From: an uncultured Microcoleaceae cyanobacterium | Lineage (GTDB): Bacteria > Cyanobacteriota > Cyanobacteriia > Cyanobacteriales > Microcoleaceae | Assembly: GCA_938083405.1 (NCBI GenBank) | Contig: CALKCV010000192.1 | Location: forward strand, 1-8,129 | Reading direction: 5' to 3' | DNA: 8,129 bases | Shown: positions 1 to 5,105 of the stretch, piece by piece | How the letters are laid out: each line of letters begins with the position of its first letter | Numbering within the stretch: the stretch's first letter is position 1 | The notes under the pieces: generated by a model | The model's database searches: none | What the model saw: the letters and a program-made list of their open reading frames with translations, nothing else | What the model was told of the DNA's origin: nothing | Translations under genes and position numbers: made by a program

Positions 1-708
1 ATCCAAGTTTGCCTCGAAAGTCTCAGCCAGGAACCGGATATGCCAGCCGAGTTGCAACAGGTCATGCTGGAGACGGCTTTAACAGATGCGGAACGAATGC
101 GCAAGTTGGTCCAAGACTTCCTTACTTTATCGGACTTGGAAAGCAACCGAGTTCAGTGGAACTTGGAATCTTTAAGATTGCAAGAATGTATCGATCTTGC
201 TCTGAGCAGCGTTCGCATCCACCAGTTAGATCGGGACTTACCGAAAATTACTACTAAAGTCCCACGGCAACTGCCACTGGTATTAGCGGATGGAGAGAGG
301 TTGGTAGAGGTAATTTCTAAGCTGCTCGACAATGCTTGTAAATTTACTCAACCTAACGGAAAAGTAACTATTGAGGCTAATACTAACGGCAGCAATATGT
401 TAGAAATTACCGTGTATGACAACGGTCGGGGCATCGAGCCCAAACGTTTAGAAGTAATATTCGATCGCTTTTATCAAGAGGAAGGAGCCTTAAGGCGAAC
501 TGTTGGCGGTACCGGTTTGGGTTTGGCAATTTGTCGCCAAATTATTACTCGTTTGGGGGGTAAAATTTGGGCTGAGTCGGCGGGGAAAGATAAAGGTAGC
601 GAGTTTCATTTCACAATTAAAATTGCCGAAAACGGGCAAAAATCAAAGACTAAAACTACCACTAATAAGCGTCCTAGTAGTAACAGACAAAGAAGGAAAA
701 GAACGTAA
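1..708 (+). CDS. Sensor histidine kinase, C-terminal part (5' end outside window)
   Basis: The reading frame is open from the first base, so this is the last 235 residues of a longer protein; the ATG at 40 is an internal methionine. Visible residues 1-48 look like the second helix of the dimerisation/phosphoacceptor domain (ending VQDFLTLSDLES); the phosphorylated His would lie just upstream and is not visible. The HATPase_c domain follows with all its ATP-binding boxes: N box (LLDNACKF, Asn near 111), G1 (DNGRG, about 140-144), F box (FDRFYQ, about 154-159) and G2 (GGTGLGLA, about 169-176). ATP binding therefore looks intact. The protein should phosphorylate itself and pass the phosphate to a response regulator, but its input domain and partner are unknown. 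The last 24 residues form a very basic, Ser/Thr/Lys/Arg-rich tail outside the kinase fold. Kinase identity is sure; the signal sensed is not. Confidence 0.93.
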   Translation: MQVCLESLSQEPDMPAELQQVMLETALTDAERMRKLVQDFLTLSDLESNRVQWNLESLRLQECIDLALSSVRIHQLDRDLPKITTKVPRQLPLVLADGERLVEVISKLLDNACKFTQPNGKVTIEANTNGSNMLEITVYDNGRGIEPKRLEVIFDRFYQEEGALRRTVGGTGLGLAICRQIITRLGGKIWAESAGKDKGSEFHFTIKIAENGQKSKTKTTTNKRPSSNRQRRKRT

Positions 709-753
709 AAATATAACGTAGAACGCGGAAGAATGCCTCTTATCCGAAACTTT

Positions 754-787
754 GTTAGTTGTTAGTTGTTAGTTGTTAGTTGTTAGT
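754..787. repeat. Heptamer tandem repeat (GTTAGTT), about 5 copies
   Basis: Four exact copies of GTTAGTT plus a partial fifth run head to tail, 45 bp after the kinase stop codon. This matches the short tandemly repeated repetitive (STRR) heptamers described in cyanobacteria. No terminator is visible between the kinase stop and this tract. Confidence 0.9.
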
Positions 788-901
788 AGGAACCTTGGAA
801 CGCAGGTAATTTCCTGGAACCTCGAACCTCTGGAGACCTCCTAGCACCCTTGACTCTGACCTTAAAAAGAACTCCAGAAGTACCCTTGGTCTCTTTTGAA
901 G

Positions 902-934
902 TAATTAATAATTAATAATTAATAATTAATAATT
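902..934. repeat. Heptamer tandem repeat (TAATTAA), about 4.7 copies
   Basis: Four exact TAATTAA units plus TAATT, in the psaD upstream region. Read in another phase the unit is TTAATAA, related to the TTAGTTG and TTAATTG units at the other tracts in this window. It is pure A/T and could also act as an easily melted or UP-like element, but that is speculation. Confidence 0.9.
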
Positions 935-1062
935 GTTGGACGTTTCGTTCTAGTGGCGAGTTACCGTGAATAATTGCCCCGGAACTGAAGAAATTTTTCT
1001 CACTGCCATTCCGCATGCCGAACTACTTAAGAAGTGGCCATGATGGTGAAACGATCGCTTTT

Positions 1063-1080
1063 GTAACAGTTAGTTACAAG
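1063..1080 (+). promoter_or_regulatory. Putative HLR1/RpaB site upstream of psaD
   Basis: The octamers GTAACAGT and GTTACAAG are separated by 2 bp. HLR1, the box bound by the response regulator RpaB, is two (G/T)TTACA(T/A)(T/A) octamers spaced by 2 bp; the two halves here match at 6 and 7 of 8 positions. RpaB/HLR1 control of photosystem I genes is established in Synechocystis. The site also sits in a perfect inverted repeat, TTGTAAC-5 bp-GTTACAA (1061-1079). A weak -10 candidate, TATTAG at 1082-1087, follows immediately. The site begins 78 bp and ends 60 bp before the psaD ATG. Assignment is by pattern and context only. Confidence 0.5.
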
Positions 1081-1130
1081 TTATTAGAGAAAGGCAAGCT
1101 GGATGTTACGATTCGAGAAAAAGCTTTAGA

Positions 1131-1136
1131 AGAGGA
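1131..1136 (+). promoter_or_regulatory. psaD ribosome binding site
   Basis: AGAGGA lies 4 bp before the ATG at 1141. It supports this start over the in-frame ATG at 1015, which would add 42 residues that PsaD proteins do not have and would make the HLR1-like site coding. Confidence 0.7.
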
Positions 1137-1140
1137 ATCT

Positions 1141-1569
1141 ATGGCAGAAGAACTAACGGGACAACCGCCAAAATTCGGTGGCAGCACTGGCGGCCTACTC
1201 AAAAAGGCCGAGATAGAAGAAAAATATGCTATTACCTGGAACAGCGCCAAGGAGCAAGTATTTGAAATGCCCACAGGTGGGGCAGCAATTATGAATGAAG
1301 GCGATAACCTGCTGTACTTGGCCCGCAAAGAGCAGTGCTTGGCTTTAGGCACTCAGTTGAGGACCAAATTCAAGCCCAAGATAGAAAATTTCAAAATCTA
1401 TCGGGTTTTCCCCGATGGTTCCAACGAGTACCTGCATCCCAAGGATGGTGTATTTCCTGAGAAGGTTAACGAAGGCCGTCCTTACGAAGGCAAAATCGAG
1501 CGGAATATTGGGTCCAATCCCGACCCTGCCAAAGTCAAGTTTACAGGCAAAGCCACTTATGAGGTTTAA
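1141..1569 (+). CDS. psaD: Photosystem I reaction centre subunit II (PsaD)
   Basis: PsaD is the peripheral stromal/cytoplasmic-side subunit of photosystem I. With PsaC and PsaE it forms the docking site for ferredoxin, and it holds PsaC in place. The 142-residue length fits the cyanobacterial family (about 140). Hallmark segments are all present: GQPPKFGGSTGGLL near the N-terminus, EEKYAITW, the very conserved EMPTGGAAIMNEG (about 42-54), LARKEQCLALGTQLR (about 60-74), the basic KFKPKI (about 76-81), YRVFPDG, YLHPKDGVFPEKVNEGR (about 97-113) and the terminal KFTGKATYEV. There is no signal peptide or membrane span, as expected. The start at 1141 is set by homology and the RBS. The gene is probably monocistronic: it has an upstream HLR1-like site and a terminator 61 bp downstream. 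It contains no HIP1 octamer. Confidence 0.98.
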   Translation: MAEELTGQPPKFGGSTGGLLKKAEIEEKYAITWNSAKEQVFEMPTGGAAIMNEGDNLLYLARKEQCLALGTQLRTKFKPKIENFKIYRVFPDGSNEYLHPKDGVFPEKVNEGRPYEGKIERNIGSNPDPAKVKFTGKATYEV

Positions 1570-1630
1570 AGACAGGAAGACTTGCCAAAGGCAGTCTGTC
1601 GCTCTCTAGTAGTAAATACCTGTAATATTT

Positions 1631-1671
1631 AAACTCAGTCTCGGATGGTTATCTTCTGGGACTGAGTTTTT
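1631..1671 (+). terminator. Rho-independent terminator of psaD
   Basis: AAACTCAGTC (1631-1640) pairs perfectly with GACTGAGTTT (1660-1669). The stem extends inward to 15 bp with two G-T wobbles (1641-1645 with 1655-1659), leaving a 9-nt loop. It runs into five T residues (1667-1671). It lies 61 bp after the psaD stop and should separate psaD from trpE transcription. Confidence 0.8.
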
Positions 1672-1799
1672 AATTTGATGGTCTAAGATAAAAGCGATCG
1701 CCTTTATCGAAGAATCTCCTGCAGTTGCAAACCCGAACGGAAAAGATGAATGCAAGGCAGAACAAGACGGACACGCCGTTCCGCTCAATTGGGAAAATG

Positions 1800-1827
1800 T
1801 TAATTGTTAATTGTTAATTGTTAATTG
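1800..1827. repeat. Heptamer tandem repeat (TTAATTG) abutting the trpE start
   Basis: Four exact TTAATTG units end 2 bp before the trpE ATG at 1830. The tract fills the place where a Shine-Dalgarno sequence would sit, and no purine-rich site is visible. The same repeat phase and the same junction (AATTGATATGA) occur before the ATG at 6459. Confidence 0.92.
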
Positions 1828-1829
1828 AT

Positions 1830-3362
1830 ATGATCTTTCCAGACTTCACCCAATTTTCAGAACTTGCCAAAGAAGGTAACTTTGTCCCGGTTTACCAAGA
1901 ATGGGTAGCGGATCTCGATACCCCCGTCTCTGCTTGGTATCGCGTTTGTGCGGGGAAACCCTACAGTTTCCTGCTGGAATCTGTCGAAGGTGGGGAAAAT
2001 ATCGGGCGCTATAGTTTCCTTGGGTGCGATCCTTTCTGGATAGTAGAGGCAAGGGGCGAGCGAGCGACCCAAACTTACCGCGACGGAACTGTAAAAGAAT
2101 TTACTGGAGACCCTTTTCAAACTCTCGCCAGTTGTTTAGAACCCTATCGGCCGGTGACGTTGCCCCAACTCCCTCCGGGAATAGGGGGGTTATTTGGTTT
2201 CTGGGGTTACGAACTAATTCGCTGGATCGAACCTCGGGTCCCCGTTTGCGCCCCAGAGGAAACGGACTTGCCGGATGGGTTGTGGATGCAGGTGGATAAC
2301 TTGCTGATTTTTGACCAGGTAAAGCGGAAAATTTGGGCGATCGCTTATGCGGACTTACGAGACCCAAATGTAGATCTAAAGGTCGCATATCGGCAAGCTT
2401 GCGATCGCGTTTCCCAATTAGTGGATAAACTCCAGTCTCCCCTGTCGGAGCAAAGCACTCTTTTGGAGTGGACTCCACCAGGAACGGGAAATACGGAATT
2501 AGAATATACGAGCAACACTGATGTCGATCGCTTTTGCGCTAATGTCGAAAAGGCAAAAGACTATATTAAAGCGGGGGATATTTTCCAAGTGGTACTCTCC
2601 CAAAGACTCTCGGCAGAATATACCGGCGATCCTTTTGCCCTTTATCGTTCCCTGCGGTTAATCAACCCCTCTCCTTATATGGCTTATTTTAACTTTGGGG
2701 ATTGGCAGATTATCGGTTCTTCTCCCGAGGTGATGGTAAAGTCGGAGCGAACGCCTGACGGCAAACAATTAGCGATCGTGCGTCCCATCGCCGGCACTCG
2801 CCCTCGGGGTAAAACTTTTGCTGAAGATGAAGCTTTGGCTTTTGAGTTGTTGCAAGATCCCAAGGAACGAGCGGAACACGTTATGTTAGTGGATCTCGGT
2901 CGTAACGACCTCGGGAGAGCTTGTCGCATGGGGAGCGTGAGGGTTGACGAGTTGATGGTTATCGAACGCTACTCCCACGTCATGCATATTGTTAGTAACG
3001 TGGTGGGAGAGTTGGCGGAGGATAAGACGGCGTGGGAGCTATTAAAAGCTTGTTTCCCAGCGGGTACCGTTAGCGGATCGCCGAAGATTAGAGCGATGGA
3101 AATTATCCACGAGTTAGAAGGTTGTAGGCGGGGGCCTTATTCCGGCGTTTATGGATTTTATGATTTTGAGGGGCAGCTAAATAGCGCGATCGCTATTAGA
3201 ACTATGGTGGTCCGCCCGGAGGGCGATGGCAAACATATTGTTAGCGTCCAAGCGGGGGCCGGTTTGGTGGCGGACTCGGTGCCGGAGACTGAGTACCAGG
3301 AGACTCTTAATAAAGCTCGGGGTTTGTTGGAGGCGATCGGCTGTTTGCAGGGTAATAGTTAG
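1830..3362 (+). CDS. trpE: Anthranilate synthase component I (TrpE)
   Basis: TrpE converts chorismate to anthranilate, the first committed step of tryptophan synthesis; a separate glutaminase subunit (TrpG, not in this window) supplies ammonia. The 510 residues carry an N-terminal anthranilate synthase domain with the LLES motif (48-51) that forms part of the tryptophan feedback site. The chorismate-binding domain covers about 232-502: AGDIFQVVLSQR, INPSPYMAYF, GSSPEV, PIAGTRPRG (319-327), DLGRNDLGR (355-363), FPAGTVSGSPK (409-419), GPYSGVYG and the terminal GAGLVADSVPETEYQET. Ala in PIAGT, where PabB enzymes carry Lys (PIKGT), argues for TrpE rather than aminodeoxychorismate synthase. The ATG at 1830 gives MIFPDF, the N-terminus I recall for cyanobacterial homologues; a TTG at 1818 lies inside the heptamer tract and is unlikely. 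No Shine-Dalgarno site and no leader attenuator were seen. The psaD-trpE adjacency is shared with Synechocystis. Confidence 0.96.
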   Translation: MIFPDFTQFSELAKEGNFVPVYQEWVADLDTPVSAWYRVCAGKPYSFLLESVEGGENIGRYSFLGCDPFWIVEARGERATQTYRDGTVKEFTGDPFQTLASCLEPYRPVTLPQLPPGIGGLFGFWGYELIRWIEPRVPVCAPEETDLPDGLWMQVDNLLIFDQVKRKIWAIAYADLRDPNVDLKVAYRQACDRVSQLVDKLQSPLSEQSTLLEWTPPGTGNTELEYTSNTDVDRFCANVEKAKDYIKAGDIFQVVLSQRLSAEYTGDPFALYRSLRLINPSPYMAYFNFGDWQIIGSSPEVMVKSERTPDGKQLAIVRPIAGTRPRGKTFAEDEALAFELLQDPKERAEHVMLVDLGRNDLGRACRMGSVRVDELMVIERYSHVMHIVSNVVGELAEDKTAWELLKACFPAGTVSGSPKIRAMEIIHELEGCRRGPYSGVYGFYDFEGQLNSAIAIRTMVVRPEGDGKHIVSVQAGAGLVADSVPETEYQETLNKARGLLEAIGCLQGNS

Positions 3363-3409
3363 TTTTCAATGCTTTGCCTGTTATCCGCATTTTATTAAAT
3401 CCTCATTCC

Positions 3410-3475
3410 TTACGCGGCGCAACTAAGGCGGCGGAGGCGATCGAGCAGTAAGGTTACGCGGCGCAACTAAGGCGG
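3410..3475. repeat. Exact 22-bp direct repeat, period 44 bp
   Basis: Positions 3410-3431 and 3454-3475 are identical. The unit starts TTACGCGGCGC and ends AACTAAGGCGG. The first copy is preceded by CC, giving a short CCTTA/TAAGG dyad. Further ACTAAGG/ACTAAAG echoes follow at about 3496 and 3513, so the element may once have extended further. It does not match an insertion sequence that I recognise. Confidence 0.85.
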
Positions 3476-3480
3476 TTGCC

Positions 3481-3512
3481 GCTTGCGAGCCCGGGACTAA
3501 GGGCTTGCAAGC
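3481..3512. repeat. 12-bp stem-loop
   Basis: GCTTGCGAGCCC (3481-3492) pairs with GGGCTTGCAAGC (3501-3512) across an 8-nt loop, with a single G-T wobble. It starts 5 bp after the second 22-bp repeat. No T-tract follows, so it is a poor intrinsic terminator; an extragenic palindrome or a relic of the same repeat element is more likely. Confidence 0.7.
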
Positions 3513-3684
3513 ACTAAAGTGACGTTGAAAACGATTAGGGACTAGCAATTTAATAAGATATCGGTGGAGCGGTGGAGGTTGGGTGGAGCGAACCTACTCG
3601 GGACCGGTACTTTATTTTTTTGCTACTCCCTTATCTCTAAGTTGCACTAATTTAGAGTAGCTGCGCGTATCTTAATTTAGAATC

Positions 3685-3725
3685 AAAAAAAACGTCCCCA
3701 TTTTACCAGGGAGGCGTTTTTTTTT
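3685..3725. terminator. Bidirectional terminator between trpE and the Rpn-like gene
   Basis: Eight A residues (3685-3692), a GC-rich stem (CGTCCCC, 3693-3699, with GGGAGGCG, 3709-3716; one bulged A and one G-T wobble), a 9-nt loop, then nine T residues (3717-3725). The A and T runs can pair with each other or act as the T-tract for either strand. Convergent genes flank it: trpE ends 322 bp upstream, and the minus-strand gene ends 144 bp away on the other side. Confidence 0.85.
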
Positions 3726-3732
3726 GACCGGA

Positions 3733-3787
3733 GGAGGAGCGATCGCAACTTTCGCTTTTTTCTGTGAGATTCCGCGATCGCTCCTCC
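3733..3787. repeat. 14-bp perfect inverted repeat containing HIP1
   Basis: GGAGGAGCGATCGC (3733-3746) and GCGATCGCTCCTCC (3774-3787) are exact reverse complements around a 27-bp spacer. Both arms carry a HIP1 octamer. The right arm is also the first 14 bp of the peptidase gene fragment, so the left arm may be an inverted copy of the same sequence. Confidence 0.8.
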
Positions 3788-3834
3788 AGCAGAACCTGCA
3801 TCGTCGAACAACTGGAGGCTGTAGGTTTGACTCC
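3774..3834 (+). pseudogene. Displaced fragment of an M28 peptidase gene
   Basis: These 61 bp match 5332-5392, inside the peptidase gene, at 56 positions, same orientation, 1558 bp apart. Translated in the matching frame they give DRSSSRTCIVEQLEAVGLTP, against DRSSTRTYIVEQLEAAGLTP in the intact protein. The match starts exactly at the HIP1 octamer and breaks off after GACTCC. A possible weaker continuation (CTGCAAAGTTTATGA against CTCCAAGAGTTTGATG) follows about 27 bp later, suggesting an insertion. The fragment has no start codon or catalytic residues. It is either the remnant of a second peptidase copy or a small duplication. Confidence 0.8.
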
Positions 3835-3868
3835 GGCAGAAATATTGCCATCTCTCCACCTGCAAAGT

Positions 3869-4726
3869 TTATGATTCGTTGTTATCTGTCTGGGGAATAG
3901 AAGCGATAAACTCATCCAGAGAGTTCGCATCTACAAACAAGTCCCCCAGTTTTTCTAAATCCTCCACACTTAAAGAGCGCCAGGTCGCTAGTAAAGATTC
4001 TGGCAAATCCCCAAAACGCCGTCGAACTAGGCGTGCTAGCATCTGCAACGCTTCCAGTTGGCGTCCTCGTTGCTCGAACAAATCCGCCCAAGGTGAGGCC
4101 CGCAATGCTTCTGCTTGTAAGCTCATAACTCGCTCCACTAAATCTACTTCAAATACAAAGGTAGCAAAAATCCCCAAAAGTTGCTGCAAGTCCTCAAACC
4201 GGTCCTCAACTTCCAGGGCCACTGCCGCCCGCCGCAATACATTTTCGTTGTTACCTCCTTTCATCACTGGCGTCAAAGGTAACAACGCCGCCAGAGATCT
4301 ATCAAAGGCTAACTCTACATCGACCTCCCAAAGGTTGATAACTTTGTAATCTTGACGGGCCCGCAGTCCCATAAAATTAGAACGGAAACTTTTACCGATC
4401 GCCGTTTTTTGCGATGGCCGGAGGATATTAACCAGAACCGGGTAAACTGGCACCCGATACTTTTCTTCTGCAAGAGCGGCATAAGCGCGGATGCGGTACT
4501 CGATGCCGGTATCGTAATGCAACTGCCACTCGTTCAGAATATAAAATTCCCCGTGTTGCCTGCTGCTGGCCTTAATTAAAACATCGCTATCGCGACTCAC
4601 CCATTGAAACTGGGCATCAATAAGATCGATTACAGTGACATCGCTAAAATTCGTCACCCACCGCGCCCATCCGTCCGGGGCCAGACTCACCAGACGCTTG
4701 CTGCCTATATCTGCTTTTTTGGCCAT
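3869..4726 (-). CDS. Rpn-like PD-(D/E)XK family protein with DUF4351-like C-terminus
   Basis: This 285-residue protein resembles the cyanobacterial Rpn / 'putative transposase' group, whose members have a PD-(D/E)XK nuclease fold; the characterised Rpn proteins promote RecA-independent recombination. Asp48 (SDVLIK) and the E-x-Q pair Glu66/Gln68 (ILNEWQ) fit the nuclease core, and YRIRAY (77-82) fits the conserved helix after it. Residues about 226-276 (LARLVRRRFGDLPESL ... LEKLGDLFVDANSLDEF) match the DUF4351 tail often fused to such proteins. There is no signal peptide or membrane span, so it should be cytoplasmic. The start ATG has no clear Shine-Dalgarno site, though a TATAAT box lies about 28 bp upstream. 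It is convergent with trpE, divergent from the peptidase gene and surrounded by repeats. Family placement is fairly secure; nuclease activity and any cellular role are inference. Confidence 0.85.
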   Translation of the reverse strand: MAKKADIGSKRLVSLAPDGWARWVTNFSDVTVIDLIDAQFQWVSRDSDVLIKASSRQHGEFYILNEWQLHYDTGIEYRIRAYAALAEEKYRVPVYPVLVNILRPSQKTAIGKSFRSNFMGLRARQDYKVINLWEVDVELAFDRSLAALLPLTPVMKGGNNENVLRRAAVALEVEDRFEDLQQLLGIFATFVFEVDLVERVMSLQAEALRASPWADLFEQRGRQLEALQMLARLVRRRFGDLPESLLATWRSLSVEDLEKLGDLFVDANSLDEFIASIPQTDNNES

Positions 4727-4754
4727 TATTGTTCTTGTGGAAGTTTATTCTATT

Positions 4755-4760
4755 ATTATA
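4755..4760 (-). promoter_or_regulatory. Candidate -10 box for the Rpn-like gene
   Basis: On the minus strand this reads TATAAT, placed to give a leader of about 20 nt before the ATG at 4726. A second TATAAT lies at 4789-4794, overlapping the first repeat unit of the divergent region. Neither has a convincing -35 hexamer at 17 bp. Confidence 0.35.
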
Positions 4761-4790
4761 GGAGATTAGAGGAAGCGATCGCCTTCTAAT

Positions 4791-4824
4791 TATATACTCG
4801 GCACGGGCCAAAATTGCGTTTTTT
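4791..4824 (-). repeat. 34-bp repeat unit, copy A
   Basis: Positions 4791-4818 are identical to 4886-4913 (28 bp, offset 95). With the following T-run the match is 33 of 34. The unit begins TATATACTCGGCACGGGCC, then AAAATTGCG and a T-run. In reverse complement it aligns with copies B and D. Confidence 0.9.
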
Positions 4825-4855
4825 CTTTCAGTCAAAAAAACAAAAAGCGATCGTT

Positions 4856-4889
4856 CTGAAAAGCGCAACTTTTGACCGTCTTGAGTATA
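4856..4889 (+). repeat. 34-bp repeat unit, copy B
   Basis: It ends ACCGTCTTGAGTATA, identical to the end of copy D (5056-5070); over 34 bp copies B and D agree at 27 positions. It faces copy C head to head. Together B and C form a large imperfect palindrome of about 60 bp centred on the perfect dyad GAGTATATACTC (4883-4894). Confidence 0.85.
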
Positions 4890-4919
4890 TACTCGGCACG
4901 GGCCAAAATTGCGCTTTTT
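4886..4919 (-). repeat. 34-bp repeat unit, copy C
   Basis: Near-exact direct copy of copy A and imperfect inverted copy of copy B, sharing the central TATA with B. Its outer arm GGCCAAAATTGCGC pairs with GCGCAACTTTTGACC of copy B, with one bulge and one mismatch. Confidence 0.9.
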
Positions 4920-5036
4920 TTAAAAAAATCAACCAGTGCGTAAAGCCGGACTGCACGCTGCGCGTTCGCGTAAAGCCCGGCCGCGAGCGGGGACGCTTGC
5001 ACTCAAAATTGGCCATAAATCGCGAATGGTACGCTT

Positions 5037-5070
5037 GCAAAAAACGCATTTTTTTACCGTCTTGAGTATA
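5037..5070 (+). repeat. 34-bp repeat unit, copy D
   Basis: Its right half (ACCGTCTTGAGTATA, 5056-5070) is identical to copy B. Its left half is diverged but keeps the A-run, CGCA and T-run. It ends 35 bp before the peptidase ATG, and its TATA overlaps the TATAGT -10 candidate (5067-5072) for that gene. Confidence 0.8.
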
Positions 5071-5072
5071 GT
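5067..5072 (+). promoter_or_regulatory. Candidate -10 box for the peptidase gene
   Basis: TATAGT sits 33 bp before the ATG at 5106, preceded by TTGAG. It would give a leader of about 27 nt. No recognisable -35 hexamer is present at the usual spacing. The box is formed by the end of repeat copy D. Confidence 0.3.
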
Positions 5073-5105
5073 TTCATTGGATACAAACCCATTCCCAAAA
5101 AGCAA

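Larger units (their letters stand above)
3363..3868. other. Repeat-rich intergenic region after trpE
   Basis: No credible gene is present in 506 bp. In order it holds: a 22-bp direct repeat (3410-3431, 3454-3475), a 12-bp hairpin (3481-3512), three GGTGGAG copies (3563, 3571, 3582), a weak 7-bp inverted repeat GCTACTC/GAGTAGC (3622-3661), a strong bidirectional terminator (3685-3725), a 14-bp inverted repeat built on HIP1 (3733-3787), and a fragment of an M28 peptidase gene (3774-3834). Confidence 0.8.
4727..5105. other. Divergent promoter region filled with repeats
   Basis: These 379 bp separate the Rpn-like gene (-) from the peptidase gene (+) and contain no credible gene. They hold four copies of an approximately 34-bp unit in alternating orientation (separate entries) and a GC-rich block at 4937-4996. 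In that block GCGTAAAGCC occurs twice, at 4938 and 4968. A HIP1 octamer lies at 4775. Confidence 0.75.

Noticed and set aside
1063..1077. NtcA site upstream of psaD
   Set aside because: The spacing is GTA-N9-TAC rather than GTA-N8-TAC, and psaD is not a typical nitrogen-control target. The HLR1 reading fits the gene better.
1015..1140. 42-residue N-terminal extension of PsaD from an upstream in-frame ATG
   Set aside because: Known cyanobacterial PsaD proteins start at about MxELxGQPP. The ATG at 1141 has a good RBS, and the extension would overlap the regulatory site.
1818..1829. TTG start of trpE adding four residues
   Set aside because: It lies inside the heptamer tract, whereas ATG at 1830 gives the MIFPDF start expected of the family.
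2101..2478. 125-codon minus-strand open frame inside trpE
   Set aside because: It is antisense to conserved TrpE sequence and has no family resemblance.
3481..3512. Intrinsic terminator of trpE
   Set aside because: The stem is good, but no T-run follows; the A/T-flanked hairpin at 3685-3725 is a far better terminator.
3879..4349. 156-codon plus-strand open frame opposite the Rpn-like gene
   Set aside because: Its translation is Ser/Arg/Lys/Thr-rich with no domain and lies entirely inside the recognisable minus-strand gene, so it is an antisense shadow.
4791..4913. Possible CRISPR-like array (28-bp repeat, 95-bp offset)
   Set aside because: There are only two exact copies, the other related units are inverted, spacing is irregular and the spacer contains another copy of the unit. 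No cas genes are nearby.
4937..4996. tRNA or structured RNA in the GC-rich block
   Set aside because: No cloverleaf, anticodon arm or T-loop motif can be formed; the block looks like two diverged copies of a GCGTAAAGCC-containing repeat.
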